This document shows positions 18,822-28,574 of a stretch of 64,000 nucleotides of DNA, piece by piece (the first letter of the stretch is position 1; each line of letters opens with the position of its first letter). The notes below the pieces were generated by a model that saw only the letters and a list, made by a program, of their open reading frames with translations, made no database searches and was not told the DNA's origin. The translations under genes and the position numbers were made by a program. Origin of the DNA: Pseudomonas protegens CHA0 (GTDB taxonomy: Bacteria > Pseudomonadota > Gammaproteobacteria > Pseudomonadales > Pseudomonadaceae); contig NC_021237.1 in assembly GCF_000397205.1 (NCBI RefSeq), forward strand, positions 3,225,001 through 3,289,000, in the 5' to 3' direction.

Positions 18822-21602
18822 TCAAGGTTGAATCAAAAGGTTGAGCGCAAAGTCTTGCAGTGCGGCGCTAAGCATCAGCTCCCTGTGGGGTGTGACTGCC
18901 ACCGTGGAAAAAAGTCCATTCAGCTTTTGCCCCGAGGCGTCGAACGGTAGCTGCACCCGGGTATCGCCCCACAGCGGCCCCTCGATCAAGGGCATTGCGC
19001 GATCTCCCAGGAGGCCGGCGACCTGCACCGGCACTATCACCACTGCCCGTTGTGCACCGTGCTCGCGCATGAACGCCAGGACCCGCCCGGCATGTTGGCC
19101 AAGCACCGGCAGCGGCTGGTAGCGGCCCCGGCGAAACAGCTCCGGGTACTGGCCGCGCAGGTTCAGGGTGCGGGCGATCAAGGCTTGCTTGATGCGTCCG
19201 TCGTGCCACTGGGCCAGCCACTGGCGCGGTTCGCCGCTGCGCTCCAGGGCCGCCTGCCGGGCCGGGTAATCCACCGGCCGGCGGTTATCCGGGTCCACCA
19301 GGCTGAAATCCCAGAACTCGTTGCCCTGGTACAGGTCGGGGACCCCAGGCACGGTCATGCGCAGCAAGGTTTGCGCCAGGCTGTTGAGGGCGCCCGCCGG
19401 GGCAATGGCCCGGGCCGCCGCGGCAATCGACTGGCGCAATGCCAGGCCCTGGGGCGCCAGCAGCAGGGCCTGGACAAAGGCCTGCACGGCCTCTTCGTAT
19501 TCTGCGTTGGGCGCCGCCCAGCTGCTTTGCAGCTTGGCCTCGCGCAGGGCCTTGAGCTGCCATTGCCAGATCCTTTGTCCATAGCCTTGCAGGGCCGCCT
19601 GATCCTCGGCAGCCAGTTCCAGGGGCCAACTGCCCAGCAGGGTCTGGTAAAGGATCAATTCGTCCCCCGCCGAAGGCGCATCCGCCTGCTGGCGCAGGGG
19701 CGCGGCCAGGGTGCGCCAGTGCTCTACCTGGGCGGCATACCAGGGGGCCCGTTCGCTGAGTACCGCCAGGCGCGCGCGGCTGTCCTCGCCCCGTTTGTGG
19801 TCGTGGGTGGCGCTGGTCAGCAGGTTGTCGGGGAAGCTGGCCAGGCGTTGCTGGCAGGCCGTGTGGAAGGCGGTGATCGGCGCACTGAACTGTTCGCTGT
19901 TGAAGCCCACGTCGTTGCGCGCCAGCAGTACCGCCGAGCGGTAGAAGGCGGTGTCTTCCACGGCCTTGGCCGCGGCGGGCGAAGTCAGTTGCTGGAAACG
20001 CACGCAGGCGTGGCGCAGCAGCTTGCGCCCACGGCCCGGTGGCTGCTGGCGCCAGCCCTGGCCGCCGAGCCAGCGCTCCAGGCAGTCGAGCACCGGCCTG
20101 TCGGCCTCGCCCAGGCTCTGTCGCGCGCCGTCCAGGGCCTGCTGGAACAACTGCTGGTCCTGCTGCCCGCGGCCACAGGCGCTGATATAGGTGCGGTACA
20201 CCGGGAAGTGCACGATCAGTTCCTGCAAGGCGCGGCGGATGGCCCCCAGGGTCAGGTCGCGGCTCATCAGGTCCAGGCGAGCCACCTGCAACAGGGCCTG
20301 GGCCACGCTTTCAAAATCGCTGGCCAGGGAGCCGTTGAGAATCTGCTGACGGGCCAGCAGTGCCTCTTCGGCGAACGCCGCGGGGCGCTGGCTGTGCCGG
20401 CTCCACAGTTCGGCCAGCACCGGCTGGCCTGCAGGGGCCTGCTGCAGCAGCGACAGTTGGTTCATGAACTCATAGCCGGTGCTGCCATCCACGCCCCAGT
20501 CGCGGTGCAGGGTTTCCCCGGCGCCGAGGATCTTCTCGACGTAGATCGGCAGGTGCTGGCCCGGGCGCAGGCGGTCGATCCGGCGCCGCAGCTTGCGGCA
20601 ATAGCTGCGAGGGTCGGCCAGACCGTCGATATGGTCGATGCGCAGGCCGTCCACCAGGCCACGCTGGATCAGCTCGAAGATCTTGCCGTGGGTGGCTTCG
20701 AACACCGCCGGGCGCTCGACCCGCAGCCCGCCCAGCTCGTTGACGTCGAAGAAGCGTCGCCAGTTGATGTCGTCGGCGGCGGTGCGCCAGCTGGCCAGGC
20801 GATAGCTCTGTTGCTCCAGCAGATGGTGCAGGCGCTGGAAACCTTCGTCGTGGCGTGAGTCGTAGCCTTGCAGGTGGGCGGTGACGGCCTGGTGCAGCGC
20901 CGGTTGCTGCAACAGTTGGCCCAGGGCCTGCTGCAGCGGTTGTGCCTGGGCGTGGGCGTCGCCGCTGAAACGCAGGGCGGCAAAGCTGTCGGCCAGGGGC
21001 TTGAGGGCCTGGGCGGCATCCGGCGGGCCGGCGAGGCGCAGCAGTTCCCCGAAGTCGGCGGGGCAGATGGGGAAACAGTGTTCATAGTGGCGAACATGGA
21101 AACCGCAGCGATCGTCGTCCAGCTGCAGTTGCAGGCTGCCTTCCTGCAAGGCCTGCCCATAGTCGCTGCCGAGGAAGGGCAGCAACAACTGGCCTTCCAT
21201 CAGCGGGTCCGGGGAATGCCACTGGATATCGAAGAACTCACCGTACGGGCTCAGGCGCCCCCATTGCAGCAGGTCCAGCCACCAGGGGTTGTCATTGCCG
21301 CCCACCGCCATGTGGTTGGAGACGATATCCAGGATCAGGCCCATGCCGTGCTGGCGCAGGGCATCCACCAGCCGTACCAGGGCCGCCTCGCCCCCCAGCT
21401 CGGGGTTGACCCGGGTGGGGTCCACCACGTCGTAGCCGTGCATGGAACCGGCCCGCGCGCAGAGCAGTGGCGAGGCGTAGAGGTGGCTGAGGCCCAGGCC
21501 GGCGAAGTAGGGCACCAGGGGCAGCGCATGATCCAGGGTGAAGCCCTGGTGAAATTGCAGGCGCAGGGTGGCCCGTGGCATTGGCGTGGCTGGCGGGCTC
21601 AT
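18822..21602 (-). CDS. treY: Malto-oligosyltrehalose synthase TreY
   Basis: GH13_26 cytoplasmic enzyme, 926 residues, that turns the reducing-end alpha-1,4 bond of maltodextrin into the alpha,alpha-1,1 bond of maltooligosyltrehalose. Visible features: TLRLQFHQGFTLDHA at the N-terminus, SHLYASPLL and GYDVVDPTRVNPELGG, nucleophile D323 in LRIDHIDGLADP, acid/base in YVEKILGAGE, and SATHDHKRGEDSRARLAVL for the third carboxylate. It overlaps the malQ stop as ATGA. Paired with TreZ upstream in the same operon. Confidence 0.95.
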   Translation of the reverse strand: MSPPATPMPRATLRLQFHQGFTLDHALPLVPYFAGLGLSHLYASPLLCARAGSMHGYDVVDPTRVNPELGGEAALVRLVDALRQHGMGLILDIVSNHMAVGGNDNPWWLDLLQWGRLSPYGEFFDIQWHSPDPLMEGQLLLPFLGSDYGQALQEGSLQLQLDDDRCGFHVRHYEHCFPICPADFGELLRLAGPPDAAQALKPLADSFAALRFSGDAHAQAQPLQQALGQLLQQPALHQAVTAHLQGYDSRHDEGFQRLHHLLEQQSYRLASWRTAADDINWRRFFDVNELGGLRVERPAVFEATHGKIFELIQRGLVDGLRIDHIDGLADPRSYCRKLRRRIDRLRPGQHLPIYVEKILGAGETLHRDWGVDGSTGYEFMNQLSLLQQAPAGQPVLAELWSRHSQRPAAFAEEALLARQQILNGSLASDFESVAQALLQVARLDLMSRDLTLGAIRRALQELIVHFPVYRTYISACGRGQQDQQLFQQALDGARQSLGEADRPVLDCLERWLGGQGWRQQPPGRGRKLLRHACVRFQQLTSPAAAKAVEDTAFYRSAVLLARNDVGFNSEQFSAPITAFHTACQQRLASFPDNLLTSATHDHKRGEDSRARLAVLSERAPWYAAQVEHWRTLAAPLRQQADAPSAGDELILYQTLLGSWPLELAAEDQAALQGYGQRIWQWQLKALREAKLQSSWAAPNAEYEEAVQAFVQALLLAPQGLALRQSIAAAARAIAPAGALNSLAQTLLRMTVPGVPDLYQGNEFWDFSLVDPDNRRPVDYPARQAALERSGEPRQWLAQWHDGRIKQALIARTLNLRGQYPELFRRGRYQPLPVLGQHAGRVLAFMREHGAQRAVVIVPVQVAGLLGDRAMPLIEGPLWGDTRVQLPFDASGQKLNGLFSTVAVTPHRELMLSAALQDFALNLLIQP

Positions 21603-23680
21603 CGGTCACGCTCCAGGGCCTGCTGCCGGGCACAGGCCAGCAGCTCCAGGCGCCGCGCCGCGTCGCTGTCGTCCAGCAGGCGCCGGCTGGCAGTGGCCAG
21701 GCGCCGGCGCCAGTTGGGGTGGCTGTCGAGGGTGCCGGGCAGGTTGGCCTGTTCGTCGATGCCCAGGGCGTCCTCCAGGGGCAGCAGCACTAGGGGCGCC
21801 CGGGTGTGGCCGAGGAAACGCACGCTGGCGTCTACCACCTGGTCGGCCTCGTGGCTTTCCTCGCGAAAGTTCTGCGGGTCCTGGGCCAGGGCGTGGCGCA
21901 GGCCGTTGCGTTCGTGCTGGCGGTGTTCGCGCCAGTGCCGCGCCGCCGCTTCGTCCACCAGGCCCAGGCGCTGGTTCCAGTCGATATCGCGGCCATGCCA
22001 CCAGCCGTTGAGGGTCGGCAGGTCATGGGTGCTGGTGGTGGCCAGGGCATTGTCCGGCCAGTCGAGGATGGGCTTGAAGTGGCAGCCGTGGTCCTGTTCG
22101 AACAAAAGCACACGCATGCCGAGCATGGCCCGGGCGGCAAGTTTTTCCCGCAGCCCGTCGGGCACTGTGCCCAGGTCTTCGCCCAGCACTATGGCCTGGT
22201 GGCGATGGGATTCCAGGGTCAGCAGGCGCAGCAGGTCGTCCACCGGGTAATAGAGGTAGGCGCCATCGCTGGGGGGCGCGCCCAGGGGAATCACCCACAG
22301 CCGTTGCAGGCCCATCACATGGTCGATGCGCAGGCCCCCGGCATGGGCGAAGTTGGCCCTGAGCATTTCGATGAAGGCGCGGAAACCGTGGCGTTGCAGG
22401 CCTTCCGGGGAAAAGGCCGATATCCCCCAGCTCTGGCCCTGGCGGTTGAGGATGTCCGGTGGCGCGCCCACCGTCAGGTTGGCCAGTAACTGCTCCTGCC
22501 GGCTCCAGGCCTGGCTGCCGCCGCCGTCGGCGCCCACCGCCAGGTCGGCGATCAGGCCGATGCCCATGCCGCCGCTGCGGGCCGCGCTTTGCGCTCGCTC
22601 CAGGCTGCGGGCGATCAGCCACTGGCAAAAGGCATGGAAGCCGATTTCGTGGGCCTGTTCATCGGCGAAATGAGCCAGGGCCGGACTGGCCGGATCACGC
22701 CATTGCGGCGGCCAGTGACGCCAGTCCAGGTCCTCGCCACGGGCGGCGCGCTGGGCCTGGATGGCTTCGAAGCGGCAGTGGTTTTCCAGGGCCTCGCCGG
22801 CTGCCCGGCGGTAGCTGGCGAAGTCCTCGTGCAGCGGGTGCTCGCCCTGGCAGAAGCCTTCATACAGCGCCCGCAGTGCCTGCAACTTGGCCTGGGCCGC
22901 CAGGGGCCAGTCGATCAGCGGCAACTGTTCCAGGTCCTGCAGTTGTTCGCCCAGGCCACAGGCTTCGATCGCGGTGCGCCAGGCGCGGTCGCCGAGGATC
23001 GCGCCAGGGGCGGCATACAGGCTGTTGAGGAACAGCCGGCTGGAAGGCGAATAGGGGCTGTAGCGCAGCGGGTCGCTGCTGAACATGGCGTGCAGCGGGC
23101 TGATGGCCAGGGCATCGGCACCGCGTTCGGCGGCCTGGCGCGCCAGTTCTTCCAAGGCCTGGGTATCGCCGAAACCGCCATCGCCGGGGCGGCGCAGGGC
23201 GTACAGCTGCACGCTGAGGCCCCAGGCCCGCGGGGTGGGCTGGTGCACGGCGTCGGCCACGCTGAAGCAGCGTTCGGGGGCCACTGCCAGGACAAAGTGT
23301 TCGTCGTCGATACTCACGGCGTGGTAACCCACCGGAATCGAGCCCGGCAGCCGGCTCTCGGCATCCAGGTCCAGGTGCAGCGGGCTGCCATCCTCCAGCC
23401 GCAGGACACAGGCCGTGTGCGGGGGGAAGTAGCGCGCCAGGTCCAGGCTCTGGCCGTGGTCGGCGGTCAGCAGCGGTGGCAGGTGCCGGCTCTGTTGCAC
23501 CCCTTGCAATTGCAGCAGGCTCTGTTCGACCTGCTGCGGGTCTTCGGCCGGATGCCCCAGGCCGGCCAGGACAGCCCGCAGGACCCGGTCCTCGACCTTC
23601 TGGGCACGGCCGTTGGCATCGATCCAGTCCACTGCCAGGCCGGCGCGGCTGGCAAGCAGTTCCAGTTGCGCATCGCTCAT
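21599..23680 (-). CDS. malQ: 4-alpha-glucanotransferase MalQ (amylomaltase)
   Basis: GH77 enzyme, 693 residues, that disproportionates maltodextrins and so rebalances chain lengths for TreY and GlgE. D453 (LRIDHVMGLQRLW), E501 (LGEDLGTVP) and D553 (TSTHDLPTLNGWW) are the expected catalytic residues. The start MSDAQLELLASRAG is set by the 4-base ATGA overlap with treZ; an ATG two codons earlier is also possible. The N-terminal extension of about 140 residues is normal for bacterial MalQ. Confidence 0.95.
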   Translation of the reverse strand: MSDAQLELLASRAGLAVDWIDANGRAQKVEDRVLRAVLAGLGHPAEDPQQVEQSLLQLQGVQQSRHLPPLLTADHGQSLDLARYFPPHTACVLRLEDGSPLHLDLDAESRLPGSIPVGYHAVSIDDEHFVLAVAPERCFSVADAVHQPTPRAWGLSVQLYALRRPGDGGFGDTQALEELARQAAERGADALAISPLHAMFSSDPLRYSPYSPSSRLFLNSLYAAPGAILGDRAWRTAIEACGLGEQLQDLEQLPLIDWPLAAQAKLQALRALYEGFCQGEHPLHEDFASYRRAAGEALENHCRFEAIQAQRAARGEDLDWRHWPPQWRDPASPALAHFADEQAHEIGFHAFCQWLIARSLERAQSAARSGGMGIGLIADLAVGADGGGSQAWSRQEQLLANLTVGAPPDILNRQGQSWGISAFSPEGLQRHGFRAFIEMLRANFAHAGGLRIDHVMGLQRLWVIPLGAPPSDGAYLYYPVDDLLRLLTLESHRHQAIVLGEDLGTVPDGLREKLAARAMLGMRVLLFEQDHGCHFKPILDWPDNALATTSTHDLPTLNGWWHGRDIDWNQRLGLVDEAAARHWREHRQHERNGLRHALAQDPQNFREESHEADQVVDASVRFLGHTRAPLVLLPLEDALGIDEQANLPGTLDSHPNWRRRLATASRRLLDDSDAARRLELLACARQQALERDR

Positions 23681-25473
23681 AGGCATTCTCCATCTGGGTC
23701 GGTCGGGGAAGAGGTGGGGGCCAGCAGCACCAGCACGCTGTAGGCAGGCAGTTGGCCCTGGCACCAGTGCTTGAGGGTGTGCGGCGGATATTCGAAGCAC
23801 AGCTGCGGTGCGGCCTCGGCGGCCAGTTCGACCTGATGCGGGCCGAGGTTGAGGTCGATGCGCAACAGGCTGCCGTCCCCCAGGCGCCAGCGCGCACTCA
23901 GGGCGCCCTCGGCCAGTACCTGGCAGCCCAGGGCTCGGGCGCCGGGCAGGCGCGGAACCAGCTCTCGGCGGCGGATCTGCAACAGGCTGCGGTACAGCTC
24001 GCGGGTGGCCTCGGCCTGTCGGGACTGGGCCCGTGGGCGTGAGGCCTGGAAGGTCGAGGCGGCGTTGGGGTCGGGAATGCGCTGGCGCTGCCCGGCGTCG
24101 GCGAAGGCACTGAAGGCGGCGAATTCGTTGCGCCGGCCCTCGCGCACCGCTTCGGCCAACTGGCCCTGGTGGCTGGTGAAGAACAGGAATGGTTCCTGGG
24201 CGGCCACTTCGTCGCCCATGAACAGCAGCGGAATCATCGGTGACAGCAGCAACAGCACCGTGGCCGCGTGCAGGGCCTGGGTCGGCGCCAGTTGGTTGAG
24301 GCGTTCGCCAAAGGCCCGGTTGCCGATCTGGTCATGGTTCTGCAGAAACAGCACAAAGGCGCTGGGCGGCAGGTGCCCGCTGGGTTCGCCGCGGGCCTCG
24401 CCATGGCGGTTGGCATGGCCCTGGAAGGCGAAACCCTGGCTCAGGCAGCGGGCCAGTTGCTCAGTGGGCTGCTCGGCGAAGTCGGCGTAGTAGGCGTCGG
24501 TTTCGCCGGTCAGCAGCACATGCAGGGCGTTGTGGCCGTCGTCGTTCCACTGTGCGTCGAAGCCTTGTTGCAGCAGGCTGGCCTGATTGAACTCGTTCTC
24601 CAGGTTGAGCCACACATGGCGATCGGGTGGCACTGCCTGGCGGACCCGCTGCGCCAGTTGCCGCAGGAAATCCGGATCGTCGATGGCGTGCACCGCGTCC
24701 AGGCGCAGGCCGTCGAAACGGTACTCCAGCAGCCACATCAGGGCGTTGTCGATAAAGAACTCGCTGACCTGCGGGCGGCGAAAGTCGATGGCGGCGCCCC
24801 AGGGGGTGTGCAGGTCCTGGCGAAAGAAGCCCTGGGCGTACTCCTGCAAGTAGTTGCCGTCGGGGCCGAAGTGGTTGTAGACCACATCGAGGATCACTGC
24901 CAGGCCCAGGCCATGGGCGGTATCGATCAGCGCGCGCAGCTCGTCGGGCGAACCATAGGAGGCTTCCGGGGCGTAGGGCAGCACGCCGTCGTAGCCCCAG
25001 TTGCGTTCGCCGGGAAACTCCGCCAGGGGCATCAGCTCGATGGCGGTCACCCCCAGTTCCACCAGGGCCGGCAGGGCTTGCTGCACCGCCTGATAGCCGC
25101 CCATGACCCCCACGTGGAGTTCGTAGATCACCGCCTCGTGCCAGGGCCGGCCGCGCCACTGCGGGTGCTGCCATTGATAGCGCTCGGGGTCCACCACCAG
25201 GCTTGGCCCGTGGACATCACCGAGCTGGGCCCGGGACGCCGGGTCGGGGACCTGGATCCGCTCGTCGATATTGAAACGGTAAGCGCTGCCCGCGGGGCAG
25301 CGCGCCTGGGTCATGAACCAGCCTTCGGGCTGGGGCTGCATGGGCAGCGACTGGCCGTCCGCCAGTTCGACGCTGACGCAGCGCGCATCCGGCGCCCACA
25401 GGGCGAACCGGGTGTGCTCGGCATCCAGCAGCCGCGCGCCATGAGTCCAGGTGTGCAGCGTGCTTGGGGGCAT
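23677..25473 (-). CDS. treZ: Malto-oligosyltrehalose trehalohydrolase TreZ
   Basis: GH13_10 enzyme, 598 residues, that cuts trehalose from the end of maltooligosyltrehalose. It has an N-terminal CBM48-like domain (TRFALWAPDARCVSVEL), barrel nucleophile D259 (GLRLDAVHAIDD), the LENEF acid/base strand near residue 292 and transition-state Asp D381 in FLQNHDQIGNRA. The start MPPSTLHTW follows AAGGACCG. It lies 13 bases after glgA and overlaps malQ. With TreY it converts glucan chains to free trehalose. Confidence 0.95.
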   Translation of the reverse strand: MPPSTLHTWTHGARLLDAEHTRFALWAPDARCVSVELADGQSLPMQPQPEGWFMTQARCPAGSAYRFNIDERIQVPDPASRAQLGDVHGPSLVVDPERYQWQHPQWRGRPWHEAVIYELHVGVMGGYQAVQQALPALVELGVTAIELMPLAEFPGERNWGYDGVLPYAPEASYGSPDELRALIDTAHGLGLAVILDVVYNHFGPDGNYLQEYAQGFFRQDLHTPWGAAIDFRRPQVSEFFIDNALMWLLEYRFDGLRLDAVHAIDDPDFLRQLAQRVRQAVPPDRHVWLNLENEFNQASLLQQGFDAQWNDDGHNALHVLLTGETDAYYADFAEQPTEQLARCLSQGFAFQGHANRHGEARGEPSGHLPPSAFVLFLQNHDQIGNRAFGERLNQLAPTQALHAATVLLLLSPMIPLLFMGDEVAAQEPFLFFTSHQGQLAEAVREGRRNEFAAFSAFADAGQRQRIPDPNAASTFQASRPRAQSRQAEATRELYRSLLQIRRRELVPRLPGARALGCQVLAEGALSARWRLGDGSLLRIDLNLGPHQVELAAEAAPQLCFEYPPHTLKHWCQGQLPAYSVLVLLAPTSSPTDPDGECL

Positions 25474-25486
25474 CGGTCCTTGCCTC

Positions 25487-27055
25487 TTACTGTCGGGCGG
25501 CCTGTCCCAGGGCCTTGGCCACCAGTTGCTCGTAGAGTTCGGCGTAGGGTTCCACCGCCTTGCACCAGTTGAAGGGCGCGGCCATGGCCCGGCAGCGCAT
25601 GGCATTGAGCAGCGCCGGGTAGGCGAACACCTTGAAGGCCCGGGTCAGGGCTTCCTGGTAGCTGGCCACGGTGGATTCGTCGAAGAGGAAACCGGTGACG
25701 CCGTTCTCGATGGTGTCCGCCAGGCCGCCGGTGTTGCGCGCCACCGGCAGCGAGCCGAAGCGCTGGGCATACATCTGGCTCAGGCCGCAGGGCTCGTAGC
25801 GCGAGGGCATGAGCAGGAAATCGCTGCCGGCGAACATGCGCCGGGCGTCGGTCTCGTTGAAGCCGATGTGCACCCCGATGCGGCCGGGGAAGCGCCGGGC
25901 CAGGGCGCGCATGGACTGTTCTTCCTCCGGCTCGCCGCGGCCGATGATGGCGATCTGACCGCCGGACTGCACGATGAACTCGGCCACCGCTTCGGTCAGG
26001 TCCAGGCCTTTCTGGTAGACCAGCCGCGAGACCACGGCAAACAGCGGGCCGCTGGAGGCGTCAAGGCCGAACATCTGCCGCACATGGGCGGCGTTGGCTG
26101 CCTTGCCGTCCCAGTCGCCGATGCTGAAAGGCGTGAGCAGGTGGGCGTCGGTGGCGGCGTCCCAGCTTTCATCGATGCCGTTGGGGATGCCGCTGAGCAG
26201 GCCCTGTTGGGTCTTGCTGGCGAGGAAGCCGTCAAGCCCGCAACCGAAGGCCGGGGTGGTGATTTCCTGGGCATAGGTGGCGCTCACCGTGGTGATGTGG
26301 CTGGCGTAGGCCATGCCGGCCTTGAGGAACGACAGCTTGCCGTAGAACTCCATGCCTTCCTGTTGCAGGGCATGCTCGGGGATGCCCAGTTCCGGGCACG
26401 AGGCCAGGCTGACCACGCCCTGATAGGCCAGGTTATGAATGGTGAACAGGGTCGGCGTGCGTTGCCCGCGCCAGTGCATGTAGGCCGGCGCCAGCCCGGC
26501 GGGCCAGTCATGGGCGTGCACCAGGTCGGGGCACCAGTGGATCTGCGCCAGGTTGGCCGCGATGTCGGCGGCGGCCAGCCCCAGGCGGGCGAAGCGGATA
26601 TGGTTGTCCGGCCAGTCGCGGCCGTTGTTGGCGCCGTAGGGCGTGCCTTCGCGCTCGTAGAGTTCCGGGCAGATCAGCACGTAGATCACCAGGCCGTCGG
26701 GCATGTCCATGCGCCCGATCTTGCAGGCCGGCAGTGCCGCGTGGCCACCCAGCTCCCCGATGATGTGGATCGGGTTTTCGCTATGCAGCACCTGGGGGTA
26801 GCCGGGGATCAGTACCCGCACATCGTGCAGGTGGGCCATGGCCCTGGGCAGGGCGGCAGAGACGTCGCCCAGGCCGCCGGTCTTCACCAGGTCGGCGATT
26901 TCCGAAGTGACGAACAGCACTCGCTTGCGGTTGGGATTGGGCCGCGCCAGCGGCAGCACCGTCTTGTTCCCAGGGACCGGAACCGAGGGGGCGGCGCGGT
27001 CGCCGGCCTGCTGTTGAGGGTGATCTCCCTGAGTGTCCAATACGGCGCTGATCAT
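25487..27055 (-). CDS. glgA: Glycogen synthase GlgA
   Basis: GT5 glycosyltransferase, 522 residues, using ADP-glucose to extend alpha-1,4-glucan. The N-terminal ADP-binding loop reads LVKTGGLGDV (family KxGGLGDV), and the C-terminal active site reads PSRYEPCGLSQMYAQ with the conserved Glu. I take MISAVLDTQGDH as the start because GGGAGAGACAC precedes it. The first 50 or so residues form a Gln/Pro-rich extension before the fold begins at KRVLFVTSEIADL. It is the first gene of the leftward operon. No glgC is visible in the window, so the source of ADP-glucose lies elsewhere. Confidence 0.93.
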   Translation of the reverse strand: MISAVLDTQGDHPQQQAGDRAAPSVPVPGNKTVLPLARPNPNRKRVLFVTSEIADLVKTGGLGDVSAALPRAMAHLHDVRVLIPGYPQVLHSENPIHIIGELGGHAALPACKIGRMDMPDGLVIYVLICPELYEREGTPYGANNGRDWPDNHIRFARLGLAAADIAANLAQIHWCPDLVHAHDWPAGLAPAYMHWRGQRTPTLFTIHNLAYQGVVSLASCPELGIPEHALQQEGMEFYGKLSFLKAGMAYASHITTVSATYAQEITTPAFGCGLDGFLASKTQQGLLSGIPNGIDESWDAATDAHLLTPFSIGDWDGKAANAAHVRQMFGLDASSGPLFAVVSRLVYQKGLDLTEAVAEFIVQSGGQIAIIGRGEPEEEQSMRALARRFPGRIGVHIGFNETDARRMFAGSDFLLMPSRYEPCGLSQMYAQRFGSLPVARNTGGLADTIENGVTGFLFDESTVASYQEALTRAFKVFAYPALLNAMRCRAMAAPFNWCKAVEPYAELYEQLVAKALGQAARQ

Positions 27056-27605
27056 GTGTCTCTCCCGTTTTATTGATCTGTTCTGGTGTCTCGAGCGCCG
27101 CGCGTGGCCAATTCCTGTGGCCGGGCGCAAACGCGCCACACGTCGATCAGCCTGCGCTGCTCGAGCGTGGAAGCAGAAAGGGTGGAGGAGCCGTTGCAAG
27201 GAATGCACCAGTGGCAGCGACCCTACCTTTAACCTGACCTTGGGCCGAAGCGAAAAGTTTCGACTTTTTCTCGGTGAATGTGACTGCCCGGTCACAGTGC
27301 GAAATTCAGTCTAGGACAGAACCTAGAGCGGTGCCGGGGGAGGTGGGTGTTTCCCGGGGTTGGCAGGGCGGGCGGCGAACGCGTCCCGACGAAAGGTCGG
27401 CCATGCACTGCCCGGGAGCGGGGCCGTTGCGGCCCGGGGGCGAAAATGGGGAGGGGCTGCCGGGGGCCGGTGCCGTTGTGGTGCGGCGCCGCCCAAAGAA
27501 CGGGCACAGGCGGGCTCCTGCGCCCAGCGTCCCTGCGAGCCTGGTCGCCGCCGAGCCTGCGAAAAGCTGCGCAGGACCTTGCCTGGCGATCGCCACGGGG
27601 GGCTT
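27056..27605 (-). promoter_or_regulatory. Long leader/promoter region of the glgA operon
   Basis: This 550-base gap has no convincing gene. On the minus strand CTAGACT at 27314-27308 matches 6 of 7 bases of the sigma-S-type -10 CTATACT, and 27279-27296 carries a perfect inverted repeat TGTGAC-N6-GTCACA. The half-site spacing is 8 between TGTGA and TCACA, so it does not fit Vfr/CRP (6). CGAAAAGTTTCG at 27251-27262 is another short palindrome. A leader of roughly 245 bases would result. Bases 27320-27605 are GC-rich with no recognised element. Confidence 0.35.
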
Positions 27606-28559
27606 TCAGTTGAGCAGGCGGATCGGCTGGCCGGCGTGCCAGGCTTGCAGGTCTTCGATCATCTGGCCGAAGAACTGCTGGTAGTTCTGCCGGCTGACAT
27701 AGCCGACATGGGGCGTGGCCAGAACATTGGGCAAGCGCCGCAAGGGGTGGTTGGCAGGCAAGGGTTCCTGCTCGAACACATCCAGTGCGGCCCCCGCCAG
27801 CCGGCCCTGTTCCAGGGCGGCAATCAGCGCGGCTTCATCGACAATCGGCCCGCGGGCGGTATTGACCAGCAGCGCCCCGGGCTTCATCCACGCCAGGGCC
27901 TGGGCGTCCACCAGGCCACGGCTGCGCTCGCTGAGCACCAGGTGCACCGAGAGCACATCGGCTTGTTCGAACAGTTGCTGCTTGTCGACATGGGTCACGC
28001 CGGCCGCGGTCGCGCGTTCAGCGGTGAGGTTCTCGCTCCAGGCAATCACCCGCATGCCGAACACCTGGCCGAATTGCGCCACCCGTTGGCCGATGCTGCC
28101 CAGGCCGAGAATGCCCAGGGTCTTGCCGTGCAGATCACCCCCCAGGCCCTGTTGCCAATCGCCTGCGCGCAGGGCGCAGGCTTCGCTCAGCAGGTTGCGG
28201 CTCAGGGCCATGAGCAGGGCCCAGGTCAGCTCCGGCGCGGCGTGCTTGTAGCTGTCGGTGCCGCACACCTGGATCCCCAGGGCGCTGGCCGCCTTGAGGT
28301 CGATGGCGGCGTTGCGCATGCCGCCGGTGAGCAGCAGCTTGAGCTGCGGCAGGCTGCGTAGCAGGGTTTCATCGAACCGGGTGCGCTCGCGCATCACGCA
28401 GATCACCTGGAACGGTTGCAGGCGCCGGGCCAGGGTGGCGGGGTCTGCCGGGTAGTCGTGAAGGAAGCTGACCCGGCCGATGCTATCGAGCACCGACCAG
28501 TCCACTACCTCGCGCGCTACGTCCTGCCAATCATCGATTACCGCAATCTCTAGTGCCAT
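27606..28559 (-). CDS. D-2-hydroxyacid dehydrogenase family protein
   Basis: A 317-residue NAD(P)-dependent dehydrogenase of the D-isomer 2-hydroxyacid family. Rossmann motif GILGLGSIGQRVAQFG around residue 150, NTARGPIVDEAAL with the substrate-binding Arg, DVFEQEPLP with the catalytic Glu, and TPHVGYVSRQNY with the catalytic His. Start has AGGAG. Substrate cannot be told from sequence. It lies just downstream (15 bases) of the exported hydrolase's 3' end in a leftward run, so the two could be separate units. Confidence 0.9.
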   Translation of the reverse strand: MALEIAVIDDWQDVAREVVDWSVLDSIGRVSFLHDYPADPATLARRLQPFQVICVMRERTRFDETLLRSLPQLKLLLTGGMRNAAIDLKAASALGIQVCGTDSYKHAAPELTWALLMALSRNLLSEACALRAGDWQQGLGGDLHGKTLGILGLGSIGQRVAQFGQVFGMRVIAWSENLTAERATAAGVTHVDKQQLFEQADVLSVHLVLSERSRGLVDAQALAWMKPGALLVNTARGPIVDEAALIAALEQGRLAGAALDVFEQEPLPANHPLRRLPNVLATPHVGYVSRQNYQQFFGQMIEDLQAWHAGQPIRLLN

Positions 28560-28574
28560 GTTCGGGCTCCTGGC

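Noticed and set aside
19050..20858. 602-codon frame antisense to treY
   Set aside because: Antisense shadow, no recognisable domain.
27279..27296. Possible Vfr/CRP site
   Set aside because: TGTGA and TCACA are 8 bases apart; CRP/Vfr sites need 6.
27292..27684. Short frames on both strands in the glgA upstream gap
   Set aside because: No RBS or sequence features; low-complexity Arg/Pro/Gly products.
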